A DNA stretch of 5,856 nucleotides from Phycisphaeraceae bacterium. Lineage in GTDB: Bacteria > Planctomycetota > Phycisphaerae > Phycisphaerales > Phycisphaeraceae. Of the stretch, positions 1 to 5,346 are shown in pieces (the first letter of the stretch is position 1; every line of letters starts with the position of its first letter). The DNA lies in assembly GCA_029260695.1 (NCBI GenBank), contig JAJDCT010000008.1:1-5856 (forward strand), read 5' to 3'. The notes under the pieces are model-generated. The model saw only the letters and a list, made by a program, of their open reading frames with translations, searched no databases and was not told the DNA's origin. A program made the translations under genes and the position numbers.

Positions 1-1289
1 ACGGTGAGCGATTTGCCTTGGGCCAATGAGTAGTCCCGGGTGTAGGGCGTGAACCACTTGAGGAACAGCGATTTGATCGGCGGGACCGCACTGACCCAGG
101 GGATGAACTCACCGAAGGGTACGCGGTGCATCTTGTCGTAGCGTTTGGGTGACTGTTCGCCGTCGGCGTAGTAAAGATACGCGGAGTTGTAGCGGGGCTT
201 TGGCACGGGGCCGACAGAGCCGTCGGAGAATGTTTCCTGGACAAACGCTTCGTGGGTGGGAGCCCCCACCATGAGGTGTGTGCCCACAGCTTGCGCTGTC
301 TCACGGATCAACTCGTGATAGATCTCGCTGCCACGGTAGTAGCTGTCGACATCGCGGTAGAAGTCGAGGGCTTGGGGGTTGATCGCCCGGGGGACCATGG
401 TCTCGGGCCAGACAATCAGGTCGGGGGTGGGTGCAGAATCGGCGGCCTGTCGTGTCAGCTCGATCATGCGATGCCAGTCTTCGGCGTCCTGTTCGGGTGT
501 GCTGTTGACCTTGTTGTCCTGGGAGACGTTGGTCTGGACGACGGCGATGCGTGGGCCGGGCTCGGTGGTTTGGTCCCACTGTCCGATGCGGTACCCGCCG
601 TAGAACCATGAGGCGGTGAGTACCAACAGCCATAGGACCAAGGCGCCGCGGATGGTGGGGTGCAGGCGGTGCTTGTTCTGGCCGATCGGCCGCATGATTG
701 GGCGGGTCATCAGATCGACCAAGAGCCCGCTGGTCATGGCGACGACGAGGCTGACACCCAGTTCACCGAACAGGTCGGCGACTTGGATGATCCGCCCGGC
801 TGCCTGATCGGGGCTGAAGGATGCTTGTGAGTGGCCCAGCGCGAACCAGCCGAATCCGCCAGCGAGGAACCGGCCGCGGACAAATTCACTGCTGACCCAA
901 GCCAGGGGCAGCAGGACGACCATGGCAGTGCGGAACCGTTTGTGCAGCAGGTGGGCGACGGCCAGCGCGAGCGCCCAGTACGCGGCCATCAGCGCGGAGA
1001 GCACGACGTACCCGCCCTGGGTGACCGGTGCGACCCACGCGAGCATGACCAGCCAGCCAAACCAGAACACGGCGAACGAGGTCCACGTCAGCCGCAGTGC
1101 AGAGGCGGCCCGGGCGGCCAATAAGCCCGCCGGCCAAAGCGCGATGTAGGCCAGCCACGCCAGGCCCCAGGGCGCGAATGAGAACGCGATCATCACAGCA
1201 GAGGCGGCGACGAGGAACAGGTGGGCCGGGATCGACCGGATGCCGATCCGAGGCAGGGCCACATGCGAGGGTCGTTGCGGTGAGGACAT
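1..1289 (-). CDS. lnt: Apolipoprotein N-acyltransferase Lnt (3' end truncated by window)
   Basis: Lnt is an inner-membrane enzyme that transfers an acyl chain from a phospholipid to the N-terminal cysteine of lipoproteins, the last step of lipoprotein maturation. The visible 429 residues start with several hydrophobic segments (roughly 22-36, 40-60, 70-88, 95-115, 120-135, 165-195, 217-230). The periplasmic nitrilase-type domain follows, from IAVVQTNVSQDN (248-259). The catalytic Glu is in LIVWPET (E296), the Lys in YDKMH (K386), and the accessory Glu in PFGEF (E394). The 8-residue K-to-E spacing matches E. coli K335/E343. The catalytic Cys lies beyond the window edge. The ATG at 1289 is chosen because it precedes the first membrane segment. 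No Shine-Dalgarno is visible, since a C-rich repeat lies directly upstream. A terminator separates it from the recombinase gene, so it probably has its own promoter. Identity is secure; the start is less so. Confidence 0.95.
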   Translation of the reverse strand, partial: MSSPQRPSHVALPRIGIRSIPAHLFLVAASAVMIAFSFAPWGLAWLAYIALWPAGLLAARAASALRLTWTSFAVFWFGWLVMLAWVAPVTQGGYVVLSALMAAYWALALAVAHLLHKRFRTAMVVLLPLAWVSSEFVRGRFLAGGFGWFALGHSQASFSPDQAAGRIIQVADLFGELGVSLVVAMTSGLLVDLMTRPIMRPIGQNKHRLHPTIRGALVLWLLVLTASWFYGGYRIGQWDQTTEPGPRIAVVQTNVSQDNKVNSTPEQDAEDWHRMIELTRQAADSAPTPDLIVWPETMVPRAINPQALDFYRDVDSYYRGSEIYHELIRETAQAVGTHLMVGAPTHEAFVQETFSDGSVGPVPKPRYNSAYLYYADGEQSPKRYDKMHRVPFGEFIPWVSAVPPIKSLFLKWFTPYTRDYSLAQGKSLT

Positions 1290-1339
1290 GGGGTAGGGTC
1301 TGGGGTCTAGGGTGCGGGGTCTAGGGTGCGGGGTGCGGG
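1290..1339. repeat. 14-bp G-rich tandem repeat with G-quadruplex potential
   Basis: Two perfect copies of GGGGTCTAGGGTGC lie at 1302-1315 and 1316-1329. They are flanked by degenerate partial units: GGGGTAGGGTCT from 1290 and GGGGTGCGGGT from 1330. The tract abuts the lnt start codon, so the lnt leader RNA would be C-rich. The plus strand carries many G3-G4 runs separated by 3-4 bases, which is the pattern of an intramolecular G-quadruplex. The repeat itself is seen directly; the quadruplex is inference. Confidence 0.8.
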
Positions 1340-1397
1340 TGGTTAGAGGATTTATGAGGGAAGATGAGTAGCTACGGGCCTTGTGAGGCGGTGGGTC

Positions 1398-1403
1398 ATT
1401 ATA
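1398..1403 (-). promoter_or_regulatory. Possible -10 hexamer for lnt
   Basis: The minus strand reads TATAAT here, a perfect sigma-70 -10 hexamer, about 110 bases upstream of the lnt ATG and just after the recombinase terminator. The position suits a promoter for lnt. However, the hexamers at 16-18 bases upstream (for example TCGCAT) are poor -35 matches, and the AT-rich string is also the terminator T-tract, so the match may be incidental. Confidence 0.3.
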
Positions 1404-1439
1404 AAAAACAACACCCACACATGCGATGTGTGGGTGTTG
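1403..1439 (-). terminator. Rho-independent terminator after the recombinase gene
   Basis: A perfect 14-bp inverted repeat (CAACACCCACACAT at 1409-1422 and its complement at 1426-1439) is separated by a 3-base loop. In the minus-strand direction it is followed at once by six Ts (1408-1403). It lies 27 bases past the recombinase stop codon. There is no T-tract on the plus-strand side, so it acts on leftward transcription. It marks the likely end of the four-gene transcript and insulates lnt. Confidence 0.93.
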
Positions 1440-1466
1440 AGGTGATTCAGGGTGTACGGCACGGCG

Positions 1467-2474
1467 TCACACAGCCCGGGGGTGGGCTTCGTCGTAGGCG
1501 GTACGAAGCCGCATCGACGACAGGTGGGTGTAGATCTGAGTCGTGGACAGCGACTGGTGGCCCAGGAGCTCCTGGACGCTGCGCAGGTCGGCACCGTTGT
1601 CCAGGAGGTGGGTCGCGAAGCTGTGCCGTAGCGTGTGCGGGCTGATCGTCGAGTCCAGGCCGCAGGCCAGCAGGTACTTGTCGAGCTTGCGGCGGACGGA
1701 GCGGGTCGAGAGTCGGCCGCCGTTTTTGTTGACGAATAACGGGAGGGCGGGGTCGGACATGGACTGCTCACGCAGCGCGGCGAAGCGCTGGTCGGGCTCA
1801 AGGAGTGTGAGGTAGTGGCGGATGGCGGCGATGGCGTGAGAACCCAGGGGGACGATCCGCTCCTTCTTACCCTTGCCGCGGATGTTCAGGGTCTGGCCGA
1901 CCTGATCGAGGTCGTTTCGGTTGAGTTCGACCAGCTCGCTGACGCGGACGCCGGTGGAGTAGAGTGTTTCGAGGATCGCACGGTCACGGGCCCCGAGGGT
2001 GTCGCGGTTATCCGGTGCGGACAGGAGTTTCTCGACCTGCTCGACGGCGATGGCCTTGGGCAGGCGTTTGGTCTGCTTGGGTGTACGGATCAAGAGCATG
2101 GGGTTGGTTTGGACGGTGCCGCGTTTGAGGAGCCACTTGTAGAAGCTTCTGAGCGTGGCGATCTTGCGTGCGGTGGTGGCTGGGGAGTAGCCAAAGCCGT
2201 CCAGGTGCGTGAGGAAGCCGCGGACCACCATGGCGTCGGCGCCCCGAAGCCGGTTGTCCAGCCGGGTATGGCCGTTGCCGGTTTCGCCTGTGTCTTGTGG
2301 CTGCTCCTGCGCGATAGTCGCCGGCTGCTGTTGTTGGCCGGGCGCGTCGCCGTTGAGGAATTCGGCGTACTGGCGCAGGTCGGCGCCGTAGCAGCGGGCG
2401 GTGTAAGGGCTGAAGTGCCTCTCGTACCGCAGGTAGTTGATGAATTGTTCGAGTGTTTGGTTTTTTGCTGCCAT
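1467..2474 (-). CDS. xerC: Tyrosine site-specific recombinase, XerC/XerD family
   Basis: This is a 335-residue cytoplasmic integrase-family recombinase, probably one of the Xer pair that resolves chromosome dimers at dif. The N-terminal core-binding domain (about 7-120) starts TLEQFINYLRYERHFSPYT. The catalytic domain carries the full set of active-site residues: R177 (TGVRVSEL), K201 (RGKGKKER), H280 and R283 (HTLRHSFATH), H306 (LLGHQSLS) and the nucleophile Y315 (TTQIYTHL). The C-terminus DEAHPRAV and the LRSFYKWL and SVQELLGH stretches look more like XerC than XerD, but the choice is not certain. Residues about 43-78 form an extra Gln/Gly-rich loop, making it about 35 residues longer than the usual 300. 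The start at 2474 has AGAGGA 8 bases upstream; an in-frame ATG at 2495 would add MTEEETA. It is last in a probable four-gene transcript and is followed by a strong terminator. Confidence 0.95.
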   Translation of the reverse strand: MAAKNQTLEQFINYLRYERHFSPYTARCYGADLRQYAEFLNGDAPGQQQQPATIAQEQPQDTGETGNGHTRLDNRLRGADAMVVRGFLTHLDGFGYSPATTARKIATLRSFYKWLLKRGTVQTNPMLLIRTPKQTKRLPKAIAVEQVEKLLSAPDNRDTLGARDRAILETLYSTGVRVSELVELNRNDLDQVGQTLNIRGKGKKERIVPLGSHAIAAIRHYLTLLEPDQRFAALREQSMSDPALPLFVNKNGGRLSTRSVRRKLDKYLLACGLDSTISPHTLRHSFATHLLDNGADLRSVQELLGHQSLSTTQIYTHLSSMRLRTAYDEAHPRAV

Positions 2475-2503
2475 GGCTGTTTCCTCTTCTGTCATCGGCC
2501 GGC

Positions 2504-2519
2504 GCGGCCGATCGGCCGC
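2504..2519. repeat. 16-bp perfect palindrome before the recombinase gene
   Basis: GCGGCCGATCGGCCGC is a perfect palindrome 30 bases upstream of the recombinase ATG. In RNA it could fold as a 6-bp stem with a GATC loop. A second small hairpin, CGGGC/GCCCG with a 4-base loop, lies at 2542-2555 in the same 97-base gap. The palindrome core GGCCGATCGGCC recurs at 680-691. Its role is unknown: it could be an intercistronic RNA hairpin, a protein site, or an overrepresented genomic word. Confidence 0.5.
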
Positions 2520-2571
2520 ACGAATTTGTTCAACGCTGCATCGGGCGTGTGCCCGGGTGGGTCTTGGCGGG

Positions 2572-2847
2572 TTAAGTGCCTGGTTCCTGTCTGATTTGTT
2601 GGAGTTGGTCGACCATCCTCGCGCCCAGTTGGTGGCTGAGCATCGCGGCATCGAACCACTCGATGTCCGAGCCGTCATCGCGTGCCATCTCGATGAGCTG
2701 GTCCAAGAGCTGCGGCTCCTGGCCGGGGGCACAACGGAAGACGTAGCGTTGGCCCTGCTTAACCAGCACCAATTCGCGGACGCCGTCCTCGGTCGTCTGC
2801 TCGTGTAGAGACGGTCCGGGTTGGGGTTTTGGGTTAGGTTCAGTCAT
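2572..2847 (-). CDS. Small conserved-looking hypothetical protein (91 aa)
   Basis: I do not recognise this family. The 91-residue protein has no signal peptide or membrane segment and should be cytoplasmic. It opens with a Pro-rich, probably disordered tail (MTEPNPKPQPGPSLHEQ). Then comes a likely beta-hairpin (about 24-38, RELVLVKQGQRYVFRC) and two likely helices (45-57, EPQLLDQLIEMAR; 64-86, WFDAAMLSHQLGARMVDQLQQI). There is one cysteine, C39. The ATG at 2847 is preferred because AAGG sits 8 bases upstream; a GTG at 2853 would add two residues but leaves almost no spacing. It lies 45 bases after the lipoprotein gene and 97 before the recombinase gene, probably in the same transcript. Coding character is supported by the ribosome site, tight spacing and sensible secondary-structure pattern. 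The recombinase frame is also open across it, but that frame reads as shadow sequence. Confidence 0.75.
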   Translation of the reverse strand: MTEPNPKPQPGPSLHEQTTEDGVRELVLVKQGQRYVFRCAPGQEPQLLDQLIEMARDDGSDIEWFDAAMLSHQLGARMVDQLQQIRQEPGT

Positions 2848-2892
2848 TGGCACGGCCTTGATCCCGCAAAGGATCGGCGGCGTGCCGACCCG

Positions 2893-3645
2893 TTATGAAG
2901 CGGGTTCTACGGCGAGCATGGGCGGTGCGAGTCGTTCCTGTTCGACGCGCAATAATTGCTTGCTCACCAAGTAAGTCACAAACTCGGTGTACAGGTCCAT
3001 GTCGATCTGGTAGAGGTGCCAATCCGAGGCGGGGTCGTCTTCGTCTTGACCGCTGCGCATCGCGGCGTATTTCACAAGCTGCTGGTGTACAGCCGGATCG
3101 GCCGCGTCGTAGAAACCGGATACGACGCTGACGGGTCGGCTGGGTCGGGTCTGTTGATCGGGGGGGGGCACGTCATCGGTCCCCGCTCTGATGAGATCGC
3201 GGAGGTTGGTCGCGTGGGCACTTTGCCGTATGGGATCAAAGTACAACTCGATGGCGATCCCGAGCTTGGGTGGGTCGTAGGGGTCGTACGCGGTGATGGT
3301 CCCGACGACCAGTGCGTCGACGCCCAGCACGTCACGCAGATCGGATACGCCCTTGGCGTCATTGACGCCGGACATCTTCAGGGCCTGCATCGCAGCAAGG
3401 ACGCGGTTGACCGGGACGGTGTCCAACCCCATCACGGTTTCGAGCCGTTGTGCGATCTGGTCTGCGGCCTTGAGTCCGTCGGCGTGGAGGCTGCCGGACT
3501 CGTTGCGCAATGGGACCACAGCCCATACTTGACGATCCCCGTAGGGGGCCGACAGTCGGCTGGGCTTCTTGGCACCTCGGTAGTGGCAGCCGGTCGACAA
3601 TACGACCAGCGCCAATACCATCCACATGGCCTGTTCACTTTTCAT
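2893..3645 (-). CDS. Lipoprotein with CsgG/TolB-N-like alpha/beta domain
   Basis: This is a 250-residue predicted lipoprotein. A short N-region and hydrophobic core (about 6-17) lead to the lipobox STGC with the lipidated cysteine at C20. The body starts with a strand, WAVVPLRNESG (41-51), then a helix (ADQIAQRLETV, 61-71), DTVPVNRVL and DVLGVDALVVGTITAY (105-120), followed by a strand IAIELY. This order of VVP strand, helix, strand, helix and GVDALVVG strand is typical of the fold shared by CsgG, LpoB, FlgO and the TolB N-terminal domain, so an envelope-assembly role is plausible. The specific function is unknown. The second half (about 140-250) is charged and not recognised. The start is supported by AGGA about 5 bases upstream. 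A run of nine Cs encodes P160-P162 and could slip. The TolB-like gene lies 91 bases upstream. Confidence 0.85.
   Translation of the reverse strand: MKSEQAMWMVLALVVLSTGCHYRGAKKPSRLSAPYGDRQVWAVVPLRNESGSLHADGLKAADQIAQRLETVMGLDTVPVNRVLAAMQALKMSGVNDAKGVSDLRDVLGVDALVVGTITAYDPYDPPKLGIAIELYFDPIRQSAHATNLRDLIRAGTDDVPPPDQQTRPSRPVSVVSGFYDAADPAVHQQLVKYAAMRSGQDEDDPASDWHLYQIDMDLYTEFVTYLVSKQLLRVEQERLAPPMLAVEPAS
3160..3168 (-). repeat. Nine-C homopolymer inside the lipoprotein gene
   Basis: Nine consecutive Cs on the coding strand form exactly three Pro codons (P160-P162) between V159 and D163. Loss of one C would shift reading to a stop at 3072 (about 190 residues). Gain of one C would read on to a stop at 2840 (about 268 residues with an Arg-rich tail), overlapping the start of the next gene. 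The tract is seen directly; any slippage is inference. Confidence 0.9.
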
Positions 3646-3736
3646 GGCGTCCTGCCAGAAGTTTCCCGGTCAGCCTCCGCTGCCGGCATGGGTCCTGTCG
3701 CCGCGCCCTGCGGTGGGCGCTGGCGTTAGTCGGTCT

Positions 3737-5068
3737 TTACTCGGTCGGCACCATCGCCTCGGTTCCTTCACTCTGTGCGCCGGGCAGTTCGGGGGTGCCC
3801 TGGGCGAGGAATGGCTCAACCGGTCGGGTCGCGAGCTGCTGGGCCCGGTCGGGGGTGATCGACCAGACGTTTTCCATCCCTTCACCGGATCGGTCGGAGG
3901 TGAAGAAGATCGTGCCCGTGCCTGCCCAGTTGGGCTGGATGTTGGCGAATCGGCCCATGGTCAGGCGGATACGGTTGCTGCCGTTGGTATTGACCAGCCA
4001 GATATCCGCCTGGAGAGGGCCTTCCGATTCCTCGGCGTCGGGGTCGATGACGGTGCAGAAGACGACCTGCTTTCCGTCGGGGCTCCAGTCGGGTGTGATG
4101 GCGGCTGCGTTGGAGCTGGCGGCGATCTCGGTGGGATTCATCGGCTCACCGTTGACCAGGTCCAGGGTCCAGATGCTGAACCACCGTGTGCCGCGTTGGC
4201 GTGCGCGCTGGAAGACGATCTTGTCCTGGGTGGGCGACCAGACGGGGAAGAGGCCGTGGCCGATGTAGCGTTTGGTGGCGGGGTTGTTCAGGTCGATGAT
4301 GACCATTTCCCACTGCCCGGACTGTGTGCCGAAGGTGCTGTAGATGAGTTTCTGGCCGTCTCGCGAGAAGCTTGGGTAGAAGTCATCGGTGGCGTCACGG
4401 GTGACCTGGACGGGCTGGCCGCCTGCGATATCCATGACGTAGATGTCCCAGTTGCCTGCGCGGTCCGATGCAAAGGCAACCCGGGAGCCGTCGGGGCTGA
4501 AGACGGGCATGACCTCATTGGCCGGATCGTCGGTGAGTTGTCTTACGGCCTGGCCATTGATGGCTTTGACGTAGAGGTCCGACGTTTCGCGGTGGCGGGT
4601 GGAGGCATATAACAGGATGGTGCCGGTGGGGTCGATATCGGGGTCGAAGTCAGCGCCTTCGGAGGTGAAGGTGACTTGGCGGAGGTTGTTGATGCCATCC
4701 AGGGGGCTGGTTCTTGTGTTGCCGGGCTTTCGGACCTGCCCGTAGAGCCCCATGGTCCCGATGGACCGCTTGGCGACGTTGGTGGTGTAGCTTGGACGGG
4801 CGTCAGCGGTGTAGCCCAGGCGTGGGACGGGCCCGGTTTCCACGGTCTGGCCGCCGGCCTGAAAATCGACGGGGCCTGAGCGTTTGGTGGCCAGCTTGGT
4901 GGCCTTGGCACTCTCAGCCCGTTCCTGCTTGGCGCGTTCGTAGGCCAGGACGGCCTCGCGGTCCTGGGTTTTGAGACCGAAGCCCCCGTTGTAATGTTGG
5001 CTGCATCCCGGGCTTGTGAATAAAAACAGGGCCAAGGTGGTTAGCGTTACTATGCTTCGAAGCGTCAT
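3737..5068 (-). CDS. TolB-like six-bladed beta-propeller lipoprotein (PD40 repeats)
   Basis: This is a 443-residue exported protein. The N-terminus has an Arg, a hydrophobic core (about 6-17) and SPGC with a probable lipidated cysteine at C22; Pro at -2 is atypical for a lipobox. A charged helical stretch (36-62) and a low-complexity linker run to about 130. Then come six PD40 blades with the usual FSPDGSRVAFASD pattern, near 140-156, 188-210, 232-245, 275-287, 326-339 and 379-395, followed by a polar tail. This matches the propeller half of TolB, the periplasmic partner of Pal in the Tol system, but the canonical TolB N-terminal alpha/beta domain is absent. It is probably an envelope-anchored protein-binding scaffold; orthology to TolB is not established. 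The start is supported by AAAGGTGG about 4-7 bases upstream. It is the first gene of the probable leftward transcript. Confidence 0.9.
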   Translation of the reverse strand: MTLRSIVTLTTLALFLFTSPGCSQHYNGGFGLKTQDREAVLAYERAKQERAESAKATKLATKRSGPVDFQAGGQTVETGPVPRLGYTADARPSYTTNVAKRSIGTMGLYGQVRKPGNTRTSPLDGINNLRQVTFTSEGADFDPDIDPTGTILLYASTRHRETSDLYVKAINGQAVRQLTDDPANEVMPVFSPDGSRVAFASDRAGNWDIYVMDIAGGQPVQVTRDATDDFYPSFSRDGQKLIYSTFGTQSGQWEMVIIDLNNPATKRYIGHGLFPVWSPTQDKIVFQRARQRGTRWFSIWTLDLVNGEPMNPTEIAASSNAAAITPDWSPDGKQVVFCTVIDPDAEESEGPLQADIWLVNTNGSNRIRLTMGRFANIQPNWAGTGTIFFTSDRSGEGMENVWSITPDRAQQLATRPVEPFLAQGTPELPGAQSEGTEAMVPTE

Positions 5069-5346
5069 GACCCACCTTTGTTACAGACTACGACACGCAG
5101 CCGTGGTACAGCCGTTATCGGGTCGACGACCCCCGTTGGCTTAAACACAGGCCGACCGATGATTTATCGGACGGGTAGGCCGATCGGCTTGAGGTAGAGG
5201 TCCCGGAAGCCAGGCAAGGGCCGTTGCATAGCCACGCCAGAGGGTTTGAGATACGATGAGGCTCAGGACACCGTGCCGTAGGGGTGGATCGCCGTAAAGA
5301 TCCGTACGACGGCAGGTCCGGTAACAATCAACGAAAACAAGACCCG
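5069..5346. other. Divergent intergenic region (278 bp)
   Basis: This gap lies between the leftward TolB-like gene and the rightward glycosyltransferase gene, so it must hold promoters for both. I find no convincing -35/-10 pair in either direction; the best plus-strand candidate, TTGCAT (5224) with TACGAT (5252), has a 22-base spacer. It contains a perfect 13-base inverted repeat at 5120-5132, a small hairpin CCGAT/ATCGG at 5156-5170 and the palindrome GCCGATCGGC at 5179-5188. Short open frames on the minus strand here have no ribosome site and do not look coding. Confidence 0.6.
5120..5132. promoter_or_regulatory. Inverted repeat, candidate operator
   Basis: GGGTCGACGACCC is a perfect inverted repeat (GGGTCG, central A, CGACCC), 52-64 bases upstream of the TolB-like ATG. 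The position suits an operator or promoter-proximal regulator site. No matching second copy was noticed, and short GC-rich repeats arise by chance in this composition. Confidence 0.25.

Noticed and set aside
252..1324. Several open frames on both strands across the left part of the window
   Set aside because: They overlap the lnt frame, which runs unbroken to the window edge with membrane segments and nitrilase motifs. The others show no family features.
1290..1466. dif-like site near the recombinase gene
   Set aside because: I looked for paired 11-base Xer arms around a 6-base centre and saw none; the inverted repeat there is a terminator.
1815..2594. 259-codon open frame on the plus strand
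   Set aside because: It is fully antisense to the recombinase gene, whose active-site motifs are intact. Its translation has no recognisable domain and is a by-product of GC-rich codon use.
2475..2732. N-terminal extension of the recombinase frame to an upstream ATG at 2732
   Set aside because: The extra 86 residues are Arg/Ser/Pro-rich shadow sequence overlapping the small gene. The ATG at 2474 has a good ribosome site and gives a family-like N-terminus.
3703..3720. GCGCCC/GGGCGC hairpin between the two lipoprotein genes
   Set aside because: Only 6 bp with a 6-base loop and no following T-tract, which is common by chance at this GC content; not a terminator.
3626..4612. 328-codon open frame on the plus strand (and the overlapping one at 3510-4268)
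   Set aside because: Antisense to the TolB-like propeller gene, which has clear PD40 repeats. The Gly/Val/Asp-rich translation is typical of a reverse-strand shadow.
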